Of a stretch of 64,000 bases of DNA, positions 45,477 through 56,170 are shown piece after piece. The position numbers were made by a program, and so were the translations under genes. The stretch comes from Grammothele lineata (lineage: Eukaryota; Basidiomycota; Agaricomycetes; Polyporales; Polyporaceae), in contig NDFF03000033.1 of assembly GCA_002150815.3 (NCBI GenBank), positions 682,001 to 746,000 of the forward strand. The letters run 5' to 3'. The notes under the pieces are model-generated. The model saw only the letters and a program-made list of their open reading frames with translations. It made no database searches and was not told the DNA's origin. Every line of letters starts with the position of its first letter. Within the stretch, counting starts at the first letter, position 1.

Positions 45477-46797
45477 ATGACCGTCTCCCCCGCGCCCATT
45501 AACCCCCGAAAACGCCGCGGGAACGACGACGAGAGCGCCGCGCGCGTGATTCCCCAAGTCGAGTATGCGAACACTCCAGGTGAGACATTGCGCACGCACC
45601 CGGCCGGGAGATTGCGATCTCTGATCTCCGAGCCCGCTCGCTCGCTCTTTCTTCCGCTAACTTATTTACTTACAGGACCGTATCTGCCGCTGTGTTTTGT
45701 GGGGAAACACTGGCGCGGCCGGCGTTCGATGCGGAACATCGTCGTATTGTGAGACATTCCGTTCCCTCCCTCCGACTCCCGTGGTGCCACTGGACATCGC
45801 CACATCGGGGTGTCGTTGCATATGATATAGATCGCTCACCCGAGTGCGCTTGCTTGATTGTTATAGCGGCGATTCGTACAGCCTGCCCGGCGATGACGAG
45901 GATCGGCCGGAAACATGGGTACGTACATACGCGTATATGTATATCGAGCTTCGCGCGGATCTCCGCGCCACATCTGAAACCGGGGTCTAACATCGTTTTT
46001 AAATGACTGCAGGTGGATCACCTCCAGGCGCGTCTGAAGCGCGCACCGGTGGCTGGAGCCGTCGAGGTGCATAATTATGCGACTCCTCGTGCGACGGCGA
46101 GGGACAACCTCATCGACCAGGCCGCGACTTTCATCGAGGATATGGCGAGCAGACCTGCGCTAGACCCGGATGAGAGCACGTATGGTGCGTGTGTGCGAGA
46201 GGCGGTGAACGATGACGTAGGGAGGCTGAATCACGTTCGTAGTGATTTTCGTAGGCATCGCGGACTGTTGCGGCACGCCGGGGGACGGCTCTAGGTGGGC
46301 CGTCGCAAAAATTATGGAAGCCGTTGCGGGGCTGTACTCCAGGGCGGGGGCGCGGAATTTCGTCTTCGTTGACGTCCCTCCAATGGACCGTGCACCAGAA
46401 TGTGAGTTCTTGGAAGGGTTCCTTCGGAGGTCGGAGCTGTACTGATAACCTACATCCTCGCTTAGACATGAGCATTCGACGACGGACCGAGATGTATGGC
46501 CGGGTGGACGCCTGGAACACGGCTCTCCAGAGGTCTATCCTCACCTTCAAAAGCTACAGCGAGCCTGCGTCCGTCTTCCTTCTCTCAGCCCACCAGGTGT
46601 TGACGGACGTGCTCAATAACCCGATGAACTATGAATTCGACGGGGTCGATGTTATCAAGGCCGGTGGCGCGATCTGGAAAGACAAGCTCCTGCTGGCGAC
46701 GGGCGCGCACGCATGTCTCGCGGAGGTCCTACTTAGCGGTCTGTTGAGGGCGGGGGAGAGGCACGGAGAGCTGAAGTTAGACGACGATGTTCCTTGA
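45477..46797 (+). CDS. SGNH (GDSL) hydrolase-like protein with degenerate active site
   Basis: A small SGNH-fold protein similar to fungal GDSL esterases of the CE16-like kind. Six exons (45477-45579, 45676-45748, 45867-45918, 46013-46184, 46243-46401, 46466-46797) give 296 residues. Block I FGDSYS keeps the nucleophile Ser (about residue 62). Block II reads HNYATPRATARDNL where an oxyanion-hole Gly is usual in place of R. Block III reads VGIADCC where GxND is usual, so the Asn is Ala. Block V reads DKLLLATGAH where a D-x-L-H pattern is usual, so the catalytic His is Leu. The rest of the fold (RNFVFVDVPPMDRAPE, DAWNTAL, IWKDK) is intact and all splice phases agree. No signal peptide is seen, so it is probably intracellular. 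Activity is doubtful. Confidence 0.78.
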
Positions 46798-47042
46798 GCG
46801 TACCGTTGTTTATATACCACCGGACCAGAGTATCCTGACGGACATACGGGCGTGATGATATGACGAACCATTGGAAGTATTGTGTATGGATTCCTGTGGA
46901 TGATACATACCGACGTCGTACAAGATACATGGTATACAACCTGCATTGGAGACAGAAGAGCGACAGCGAGGCACCGGATGGCGAATTGTCCTGATCTAGA
47001 TTCTGGGCGGGCGAACGAAACTCTCGGATCCGCACACACACC

Positions 47043-48034
47043 CTACGTGGCGGGGCGCAGCGCACGGAGCCTCGCGGCGAGCATGTCGTCCTCCTCGCCG
47101 ACCTTCTCCTTGGGGACCTCGATCGCGGGCGCCTCGCGCGACGCGAGGTCGTGCTGGAGCTCGATGTTGGCCTCCTCCGCGGTCTGCTTCATGAGCGCGT
47201 CGACCTCGTCTTGGGGGGTCGAGACTGCGGTCGTGTTTGACATGGTTTCCTCCATGTATGATGTCTGCACGTCGAGATCCGAGAATTGGGACTCGAACTT
47301 GTCCATGACCATCGATATCTGCGGGCGTGTTAGACGACGACGAACGGGCAGAGTGGAAGCCCGAGGAGTAATGCGCGAACCGGGACGATGGACGAGGGCG
47401 CGCGAGACGAAAACCGAGGCGTAAACAAGAAGAGAAAAGGGGACGCACCCGCTCGAGGTTCATGCTCTCCATCGCCTTGTCCATGCCCTTCACAACCGCA
47501 GCCATGTTCCCCGACACCTGGCGCATCGTCACCGCGGTCTCGACGCGGCTCGAGACGGCGTCGACGCGGCTCGCGAGGCGGAGGAGGTTCAGAGACTCGT
47601 TCTTCTTCCGGATCGCGTTCGCGGCGTATATCCGTGCGCCGTCGGTGTTGCCCTGTTGCAACGCCTGGAGGACGGGATACGAGTTTGGGTAGCAAAATGT
47701 AGAGTGGCAAGGGTGGGAGGAGTAGGACAGCGGGAGCGGGTTGGGATGGAGGGTAAGTGAACGAACGGACTCGCGAGTGAGGAGGCGGGCGTGGCGTACC
47801 TTCTTCAGTTTCGTCTTCTCTACGCCCTCATCCTTCTGCGCTTTCTTGGCTTGGCGGTTCAGCGACTTCGCGGTGAACTAAGGGAAGGGGGCACAGCGCG
47901 GAGTGGTCAGAACGTTATTGGGGTCGCGCGAGCGGGGAAAGGAGCGACCTTGAGCTGGAACAATGTCTCTGGGAACCATCAGGCTCGTTCTCGTGCAAAA
48001 CGAAAACATTAAACTTACTCTCGAGGTTGCTCAT
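47043..48034 (-). CDS. DID2: Did2/CHMP1 ESCRT-III-associated protein
   Basis: Did2 (CHMP1) is a late ESCRT-III subunit that recruits Vps4 and Ist1 at multivesicular bodies. Five exons (48019-48034, 47949-47968, 47800-47877, 47449-47664, 47043-47318) give 201 residues. The first two exons are 16 and 20 nt and encode MSNLEKTLFQLK. The helical core follows: [75 protein letters not shown]. The acidic end carries a MIM1-type motif LAARLRALR, which binds the Vps4 MIT domain. The length is typical. It is divergent from the JmjC gene 235 bases away. Confidence 0.92.
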
Positions 48035-48269
48035 AGTGGTGGTTGGGGAAGGAGAGAGGGTGGGTGCTATGGGCCACTGCGCAGGGCCGAGTCGACTCCG
48101 AGTCGGACGCGGAGCCTGAGGGCGATACGCACTGCGGCGCGATCAGTCCCAAGATGGAAGTCTAAACGCCCAATGTACGTCAAACAGATAATCTTTGGCG
48201 CTTGTGGCGTCCGACGTTTGTTTGCAACCACCTTCACAACTATCGCGTTTGAACGTCAATAATCCAAAC

Positions 48270-49744
48270 ATGAACACGTTGGATACTCTCAAATATCTGT
48301 CTGAAGAGTACCATTGTAGGTGTGCAAATGTCTCATGACTTTTTCATTGGTGTATGTTCATAACCATCCTCGACATGGAAGCCCTCAACGGCTCTAGATA
48401 TGACATACTGGAAGATCTACCTGACGCTCTGCAGTTCTTACGCCTTGTGAGAATTTCAAGACCTGTTCTTATCAAAGGCGAATTATCTGTCTAAGCGTCC
48501 TTTGTGACATTGTAATAACACGATCTTCGTTAGCATCGAGCGTGGCGCTGTCTGAGGACTCCACGGCCTGGACGAAAGAATGGATTGCCCGACACATGCA
48601 AGACAGAAAAATCTCAGTCGCAATTACTCCGAACGGGTGGGTGCTTAGAAGCTCTCTTCACTGAACTTGCTGAGAAGTCCACTCGCAGGCGGGCGGACGC
48701 TGTCACTCAAGGCCCGGACAACCGGCTATACTTCGTCGAGCCTCTGACCGAGTCGATGTCGATGAAGTCGTTCCTTGACGGAATCTCAGGTCGGATGCGG
48801 CTCAGGACGCTCTCTCTCACCATTATCACTCGTGTATCTGACCTGAATACTGGTCCGTAGATGAGCCTCATGAAGACAAGTCCGGAGACGTCTATTACTT
48901 GCAGTCGCAAAACGGAAACCTCTTCACTAATCGCTACTTCAACATAAGCGGGGAAGAGGATCCATCCGAGTTTGAGCCTTTGCGCGAGTACGTACCTAGC
49001 GAGATACCATGGTGCAGCGAAGCTTTGGGTGAGTACCACTTGAATGACTATCAAACCGCAGAAAGGCCGCTCTGACCACGAACAAAGATAAGTGTCCGGA
49101 TGCAGTCAATCTGTGGATTGGGGACGACCGAAGTGTTACGAGCATACACAGTGGTATGTGGTTGAAAACCTGTCGGTGATTTCGATCTGTCATTCACCGT
49201 CACTACATAGACCCGTACGAAAATATCTACAGCGTGCTCCGCGGAGCAAAACACTTTACGCTCCTTCCTCCCGTGGAAGGATGGTGCTTGCAGGGTGTGT
49301 GCATCCGCTCAGGAGTCTTTATCCTAAACGGAGCCGAAAACTGACGATCCTACAGAGCGTAGGTACCCGCACGCGACATACCAACGATCCCCAGCCACAT
49401 CCGCCCTCTCACTCGTGCCCTCAGACCCATCCACGCCCCTCATCCGCTGGTCCTCCATCGCCAACCCCCGCGCCTCGGGCGCGCTGCCCCCGGAAGCGCA
49501 CCCTATGACTATCACCGTGCGCGCGGGGGAGACGCTGTACCTCCCCGCGGGCTGGTGGCACTACGTCGAGCAGGAGGGCTTCACCGTCGCGGTCAACCAC
49601 TGGTACGACATGGAGGAGCGCGGCGCGGGGTGGGTGTGGCTTGACTTTGTGAGGGGCGGGAGGTGGAGGCCGCCCCTTGCGAATGAGGGCGAGCGCGATC
49701 CTGAAGACTTGGAAGAGGAGGAGCTCGGCACCGGCGAGGAGTAG
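48270..49744 (+). CDS. JMJD7-like JmjC hydroxylase
   Basis: A 2-oxoglutarate- and Fe(II)-dependent oxygenase most like JMJD7, a lysyl hydroxylase acting on DRG GTPases in animals. Eight exons (48270-48319, 48398-48477, 48534-48636, 48689-48789, 48861-49028, 49088-49153, 49211-49294, 49356-49744) give 346 residues. N-terminal LEDLPDALQFLRLVRISRPV matches the family entry helix. The core shows TPNGRADAV, YYLQSQNGNL, VNLWIGDDRSVTSIHSDPYE with iron ligands His and Asp (HxD), YSVLRGAKHFTLLPP, RAGETLYLPAGWWHYVEQ and VAVNHWYDM with the distal His. The intron after 48477 begins with GC, not GT; this is the only solution I found that keeps the frame. Confidence 0.88.
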
Positions 49745-50239
49745 CTAACAGGTAGCTGCCCCGGCCAGAGGGCGCCGCCGTTGTGTCGCGTCAATTCAGA
49801 ACATGCTGATACGCCCAGAGGAATCTAGCCATGTTCGTGCAGAGGTACACATGCGCCGGTGGACCATGGGGGGTTGTCAGAATGCCTATATCGTCCGGTG
49901 GACCGTCCGACGGTGGGTTCTGGAATATCTGATGGCCCGTCCTGGGTCCACCCACCTTCTTCTCCCGCGAACGTTGTGCGGAGAGGGCGATAACCCCTCG
50001 TCCCCATCTCCCACCATCTCACGCAGTGTGCCCATCAGAGTCTCGCGGCCTCCCGTACGTCCCGCCGCGCGCCGTCAGAACACCCAACAGCGCTAGATGT
50101 ATGTCACGGCGTCCGCCGGGCTAGACAAAATAAGTACAGCGTCACGCTAAGTACTATCTTAGCTCTTCCTCCACCGGACCCGATCTCGATAACAAATGCG
50201 TAGTACTCGATACGGGATTGTCCCTCGACCGCGGACGAT
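49745..50239. other. Spacer 3' of the JmjC gene
   Basis: No supported feature. Confidence 0.4.
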
Positions 50240-51475
50240 CTAGGAGAAATGCTCCCGCGTATTCAGCTCACGGTACCCCGCCGCGACCGATGCGGTATGT
50301 GAACTGACGTGCGGCGGAACTAAAAGCGAGTGGCTCTCGGTCGGAGTACGAGTCCTCGCCGGCGGGTGCTGTGGACCCAAAAGGCTTCGCGGACAGAGCG
50401 ACACGATATAGGACGAACCCGCCCCGTCGGATATTCGGGGCGGGCAGCCGCGCGTGCCGAACGGCGCCGCGAGGCTCCCAACCTCCCACCTGCTGCTTCG
50501 CGCCGTATGCAGCATTAATGTAACCCGAAACCCAGACGGGGGTGCGGTACGCCGCGCAAAGCCCGACGGAAACCGCCCGCTGTGGCGATATGTATTCATG
50601 GCGCCGAGGCACCCGGCGGCACGTCCGCGTGCGGACTGCCGATCTTCCGGGGAGAGCCTGCCAGTGACGTGAGTAAGCATCCAGCGCAGTGTATGGGCGT
50701 TCGGGCGTCGGGATTCGAGAGCGTGGGCGCGGCTGCCGTTTCGGGGCGGCCGACGATCCTCGCTCACGCCGTCTAAGTCGAGAATGGAATTCGTTGGGGA
50801 AATGAAGCTTCTGTGGCAGAGCGCGAAAGAGACTGTTGCGGTGTCGGGAGCAGAGCCTGAAAGTGGGCCAAGTTGCGTCGGCATGCGCGGCTTGGGACGG
50901 CCGAGAGCGTCCTGCGGGGGGTCTAGTGCGCCCGCGTGCGGGTTAGCCACAGCCCAGGCGAGAGGACGTAAGAAAGAAAATTGACCATCCGAGCGTCCCG
51001 CGCGCATATACATGCATGCGAGGAAGAAAGAGAGCTCTTCGCCAGGCGCGCATGAGTGCATTGTCCACACGAAAGAGGCCACCACGGGGTCCGCGCCGAG
51101 CGCAGATAGAAGCAGCGCGGGCGGTACGAGGGCATTCAGTCCGCGCATGTAAAACCTTTGTGGCGCCTCCCACCGCCGAAGCGTCCATAATTCGCCGCCT
51201 GCCATCCCAGAACGGTCGGTGAACTGGTCAAGTGACGCGGCGAGCTGGGGTGCGCAGCGAGGGCGGAGCATGGGAGATAGGGTGAACGCGGAGCCTGCGT
51301 ACGTACATTTCATCGCGACGACGCGACCTCTCCACTCTTCGGTGTCCGAGAGTAGCACAGCAACTGTGTGGCAGGCGAATATTACGGCGATAGAGATCCT
51401 CGATGGTGCCGCGATCGAGAGTTGTAGTGCGCGTCCCGTCGAGAATCCGCCACAGACGCTCGGCGTGAACGACAT
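50240..51475 (-). CDS. Orphan open frame of 411 codons, doubtful
   Basis: A continuous reverse-strand frame from ATG 51475 to a stop at 50240. The predicted protein has no recognised domain. It has a mildly hydrophobic N-terminus (RISIAVIFACHTVAVLL) and is rich in Arg, Ser, Pro and Ala. The region is GC-rich, and several overlapping frames are open on the other strand, so length alone is weak evidence. It could be a lineage-specific gene, a remnant, or chance. Confidence 0.25.
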   Translation of the reverse strand: MSFTPSVCGGFSTGRALQLSIAAPSRISIAVIFACHTVAVLLSDTEEWRGRVVAMKCTYAGSAFTLSPMLRPRCAPQLAASLDQFTDRSGMAGGELWTLRRWEAPQRFYMRGLNALVPPALLLSALGADPVVASFVWTMHSCAPGEELSFFLACMYMRAGRSDGQFSFLRPLAWAVANPHAGALDPPQDALGRPKPRMPTQLGPLSGSAPDTATVSFALCHRSFISPTNSILDLDGVSEDRRPPRNGSRAHALESRRPNAHTLRWMLTHVTGRLSPEDRQSARGRAAGCLGAMNTYRHSGRFPSGFARRTAPPSGFRVTLMLHTARSSRWEVGSLAAPFGTRGCPPRISDGAGSSYIVSLCPRSLLGPQHPPARTRTPTESHSLLVPPHVSSHTASVAAGYRELNTREHFS

Positions 51476-52565
51476 CGGAAACTCAGTTGTCTTGGATGAC
51501 TCTTCTCACGAAATTTAGCACGTGTGAGAGCAAACGTGAGACGCAGACTCACGGCTTCGTCCATGGTAAGACCTACTCGTCTTCAGCACATTCCGCTGCG
51601 TCCCCGGGCCAGGTGAGCGCACCCACATGCTTTGGAGTCGCGCACGTTCATAAGACTTATAACCATGAGGGCGACAGCTTCAAACGGGCATGCGGGGCAC
51701 GAGGGGGCGGGGAAAGGACGCAGGGCTGGTCCAGAAGAAGAGAAGCACGGGCAAAGAAGCTCGTCGGGCGCGATCGCCCCAGGTGCGTCATGCCTGTCTA
51801 GACAGGTACAAGCAGGTACCCCACTACTATTTTCGCTACTCACCGGATCAGGAGGTACTGGCCTAGTGAACTCGACGAAATGCCGGATGCGAAAGTAAAG
51901 ACAGATGCGTCTGTGGCCAAGGGATTACGGGGCTGCTGCGGAGGACTAGCGGCGGATAGGGCATCGCGTTAAGGAGGGGCATCTGGTGAGGACAGGACGA
52001 CAGCTTGCCTGTATCACCGTGGCGTTGGCCGGTCGTCGATCAGAAAGAAGATCAGAACCACTGGGGACTCTATGTGCGTAGCCCACACCCGTGTCCTCCG
52101 CCCAGCAATGCAGCTTGGCCAGGCAAGCGTTGTGCTGGACAGAGGCAGGCTGGCGGCGAGGCAAGCGAGCGCAACCGGCCGGTGGAGGCGAGGCGGAAGA
52201 AAGGCCGATAAGGCAGGCGAACGGCCTCGATCACATTGATGGCGGCGGCGGGACCGGCTCGAGGTCGGCTAGATAACGCCAGGAAAGGCAGCCGGGCCGG
52301 CATTGCACCCCCGCAAATGGAGAAGAGGCCGGACGGAGGAGGATCGCGACATGGTCTGCCAATCCATGCGCGAAGAGGTTTCGCTCCTGCCCGGCGAGCA
52401 GACTCGTGCCGGTCCCTCGAGCTCCTGCCCTCTTCTGCCTCGCCCGGTTCCTCCCTACTCTTCATCTCCCCTCCCTCCTCATCCTCCCGCGTCCATAGCC
52501 TCCCTCGCACCCCACTCTCCACTCCTCCCGCGTCCCCGGCCTTCTGCCTCCCTCTCGAGACCCGT
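51476..52565. other. Spacer and leader of the ACT-domain gene
   Basis: No supported gene. The right 250 bases are pyrimidine-rich and lead into the ATG at 52566, as common for fungal leaders. Confidence 0.4.
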
Positions 52566-54822
52566 ATGGGCGATACCGACAGCGTCACAATCTCCCTACT
52601 ACCCGTCTCCCTCTCTCTCGTACATCTGCCTCGGTCCCGCCTCCAAGATTTTACCTCCCACGTCCTCCGCCAAATTCTCCTTCCGAACCCCACCTTCCTC
52701 AATGTCACCTGTAACGAGGTCGAGGTCAGCCTGTTTGCCGAGCACGACACCCTCCAAGAATTCCACAACGCTGCGCGGAAGGATGCCCGACGGCTCCGTA
52801 GGCGAGAGCGCGAAGCCCGTCTCGACCCACCTAACTCGCCTCTCCAACTTAGGCGGATGAAGGAGACTTGGGAGCCCGTCGAAGTCACCTCAGAGCGATG
52901 GAAGGTCCTTCAGATTGACTCTCACTCGGACACGCTTGGTGCGTACGCGTTGCGGCCGGTGCTTCACTCCATTAAGCTTGCCGCCGTCTTCCAATTCTGT
53001 AGACACTTCTGGCGCTCGGGTGCACGAGCTCTCTGCTCCTCTCGCTGCCGCAGGCATCTCTATTCTCTACCAGTCCTCGTACATGAGCGACTTCATCTTC
53101 GTGAGTCTAGTCATATTCTCCCCGCTCGAGACCCAACGCCGCAGTGTCCGTCATGACTTCCGTGGCCACAATACGTAAATCTTGACGGGTATTCCATGAC
53201 CGGCAACTCAGTATCCTTATCGGTATCGACGCCTTGACGTGATGTCCACTGCCGCGGACCCAGTGCGGTTGGTTCTCACGATTCTGGGGTGCCTTCATTT
53301 CATGAACGTTCCGCGACTGACGCTCCTCTCCGTAGGTCAAAGAGGCGCGCTTAGCCGAAGTCATGTCCCTTCTGGGATCGGCTGGGTTTGACCTCTACTT
53401 GTCCGACCCCACCAACCTGACCGCGCAGGTGTCGGCGTTCACGCCGCCCCTCCTCTCACCTGCAGGCGACGACGAGAACCCGTTCGACCTGCAGCGCTCT
53501 GGGCGCAACAGCTTGGACACGGACGGAGGGATCGTTTTCACGCGTTCCAGAAGCAACACGAACGGCACCACGAGCAGCTCGGGCTCGCGTCCGCGCGACG
53601 GTGTCCAAGGGATGTCTCCTGCCGGAGACTTTAGTCCGGACCCCGCGTACGACGCAACGGCGGACCCGAGCGTCGTCTCCCCAACCGTAGACGTCCGCCC
53701 CGCATCCGTGCGCTCGGTGTCCCACTCCCCGTCGGGGTGCGACGTGCGCGTGCTCTCCCCAGACATCACCTGCGTCGGGCTCTCGGACGACAGCGCGGAC
53801 ACGTGGGGTCTCAAGATCGTCAAGCTCGTCGCCTTCCCCGAGCTCATCATGGGCGCTGCCAGTGCGTCCGCGTATGTCGCGCAGCGCGAGCGGCGGGCAC
53901 GGCGGCGCACACCGTCCCCCAGCCTCAGTCTTCTTTCCGCGCTACCCGAGGAGCACCTCCGCGTCATGTCGCTTAGCGAGGGCGAAGCCGGCAGCGGGAG
54001 CGACACGACGACGCGCGTCGCGCCCGAGTCGCCAAAGAAGGACCCCGCGGACCGAGCGGGCTCCGAGTCGCCGACGTTCGACGAGGAGCAGGAGACGACC
54101 GTCGGCGACACCCCAGAATCGACGGACGACGACGAAGGCGACGACGAAGACGGGCAACAAACCGGGCGCCCCGCGCTCCGGCACCTCGACTCCATCCGGA
54201 CCGCCCAGCCCAAATCGTCCACGAACACTAACAACCACCGCGACAGCGTCAACGCGAAGCCGGGCTCGCTGCGCTCGCGCTCGCTCTCGCAGGCGTCGAG
54301 CACGTCGAGCGCGAGCGCGTGCGAGCCGGAGCCGCTCGTGCCCTTCTTCTCGTTCACGCGCACGCCCGAGGGCTCGTCGCTCGCGGCCCCAGTGGGGCTC
54401 CTCGCCGCGCTCTTCCCGGCGAGCGAGCGGCATATGGTGATGTGCAGTCAGGAATTGGACGTGGTTGATTCGAGGAATGTGTCGCCGGAGAGGTGGGTTG
54501 ACGTTGGGGATGGGGAGAGGGGGGAGGAAGAGGAGGGGGAGGGGGAGGGGGAGTTGCCTGAGCCGGCGGGGAGCTTGAAGTGTTTGCAGATTGATTTGCG
54601 CAAGTTCGGGCTGGGTGAGTTCTCGACTCTGCTTTGCGTGGATACCCCGGATGTGTGCGCTGACGCGTGCGCGCAGAGAAACACGGTCTCGTGAACCGCT
54701 TCTCGCGGACGCTCGAGGAGAACGGGATCAACCACATGTACAGCTCGACGTACAAGACCGCGAACCTGCTCATCGACAAGGCGCACGCGAGCAGGGCGCA
54801 GGCGTTGCTGCGCTCGTGCTGA
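52566..54822 (+). CDS. ACT-domain protein of the CASTOR/GATS type
   Basis: Four exons (52566-52938, 53003-53100, 53336-54614, 54677-54822) give 631 residues. The N-terminal part (VTISLLPVSLSLVHLPRS, then RWKVLQIDS) and HELSAPLAAAGISILYQSSY with SDFIFVKEARLAEVMSLL form ACT-type folds. At the C-terminus LKCLQIDLRKFGL and NRFSRTLEENGINHMYSSTY with a final helix form another. The duplicated ACT layout resembles CASTOR/GATS proteins, which in animals sense arginine for TORC1. Between them lies about 300 residues of acidic, Ser-rich disordered sequence. A segment DVRVLSPDITCVGLSDDS with WGLKIVKLVAFPELIM in the middle looks like a further ACT strand set. Amino-acid sensing is an inference from fold only. 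Confidence 0.65.
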
Positions 54823-55562
54823 GTGCTCAGACGTCTTTCCACTCCCACGCGCGCCAAATACATATTCGATATTCCGAAACCCATGGCCCCCTTTCCTCGT
54901 TTCTTTTTTCCTTCCAAAGATGGGAAGCTTCTTCCCGAACGCCAAAAACCACCGCATCTATACCCCAACCTTTCGCCATCTCGATCTATGAACGATATGC
55001 CATCTTCACGCTCCTACTCACGTTCACGTATTGTTTAGCGCCTTTAAATGCCCTGACGTCGAATCTTTCCTCAAAACTCGCGTACATATCTTCATCCTCT
55101 CACATTCCCCTATCCTCCACATTTCGTCTCACCTCTCCCCTCATTGTACGCGTACGCTCTATCCCGTGCATCACGTCTCCTCCGCATTACCCGTACATAC
55201 TACATCGTGTCCCCACTCGTATCCCCATCTCGTACATATATCACCCCTATATCCGTACACACCAGCATCCACCATGCTCTACGTATCTCTCCCCACTCAG
55301 CTCCGCCTCCCACGCATGTAGTACTGGCCCCTCCTCTCCCCGTCCCTGTTTCCCTCCGTCTCCCCCCCTCTCTCTTTCACTCTCTATCTGTGGTTCGCTC
55401 TAACGGCATCCAGTGCCGTCGTTGTATCCGTAGTCGTCTCCAGCTCCCGGCTCGCGTGTATGTATGCATCGGTTCTTGGTTTCGGCTCGTGGCATCTCTT
55501 TAAATGGCGTGTGCGCTGTGTGAATGTGAATGTCTCGGGTGGGTCTTCCATGTGAGCTGCTG
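54823..55562. other. Pyrimidine-rich spacer
   Basis: A strongly C/T-biased stretch at about 55080-55400 follows the ACT-domain gene. It keeps forward frames open by chance. No gene is supported. Confidence 0.4.
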
Positions 55563-55646
55563 CTACTGGAAACTTCGAGCTCGAAGTTCGGAAGTTTGGG
55601 GAAGACCGACGAATAGATTCCAGCTAGACAAACACGGATCGCCATC

Positions 55647-55717
55647 GTCACAGTGGTGTATTGTATCCCGGACTTACGAGTCCCTCGAAAGTTCGGGATA
55701 CAATACATCGTTGTGAC
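55647..55717. repeat. Hairpin of unit one
   Basis: The 29-base arms carry GTATTGTATCCCG and its reverse complement CGGGATACAATAC exactly in their middle. The loop contains ACGAGTCCCTCGA. The four imperfect positions are all transitions. Confidence 0.75.
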
Positions 55718-55997
55718 TACGGCAGATTGCATGGTTTGAGGGACGCATCTGGTGAGTAAAATGGGATCAAGCATTGGTCGTGTGGTCGTTCTAAAGGACA
55801 GAGTGAACGTTTGTGTCACATCACAAACGGGCATGCAATGGGTTAGTGACAAGCATGCGCCTAAGGCGTGGACTTCAGGGTCCCGGACGCGTCTTGCATC
55901 TGAGTCACTGCCTGAAGCTCCGAGCTTGAAGTGTGGGAGTTTTGGGAAGACCGACGAGTAGAACTTGAACGAGGCGAGGGGAGTATGGATCGCCGTC

Positions 55998-56069
55998 GTC
56001 ACAGCGGTGTATTATATCCCGGACTCGCGAGTCCCTCGAAAGTCCAGGGATGCAATACATCACTGTGAT
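55998..56069. repeat. Hairpin of unit two
   Basis: The arms of 28 and 29 bases match those of unit one but with one extra base and several transitions. The loop contains the palindrome ACTCGCGAGT, part of it pairing with the arm. Confidence 0.6.
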
Positions 56070-56170
56070 TACAGCAGATCGCACGGTTCGAGAGGCGCGT
56101 TTGGTGAGCAGCTAGGATCGAGCGCTAATTCTCCATGTAGCCATTCTAGAGTGTAGTGGTAAAAATGGTG

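Larger units (their letters stand above)
55563..56170. repeat. Two diverged direct repeats, each with a long hairpin
   Basis: Two copies of a roughly 260-bp unit start about 345 bases apart. Shared landmarks are GGGAAGACCGACGA at 55600 and 55945, GATCGCC then GTCACAG, and GTGTATT-ATATCCCGGACT. Unit one contains arms 55647-55675 and 55689-55717 with a 13-base loop; 25 of 29 positions pair and the other four would be G-U pairs in RNA. Unit two has arms 55998-56025 and 56041-56069 with more changes. A small palindrome TTCGAGCTCGAA precedes unit one. Origin is unknown; a decayed element or hairpin RNA are both possible. Confidence 0.65.

Noticed and set aside
53395..54363. A 322-codon reverse frame antisense to the ACT-domain gene
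   Set aside because: It mirrors GC-rich coding sequence on the other strand and has no recognisable features.
55400..56002. A 200-codon reverse frame over the duplicated hairpins
   Set aside because: Its internal repetition (YSSVFPKLP twice) simply reflects the DNA duplication, and no family is recognised.
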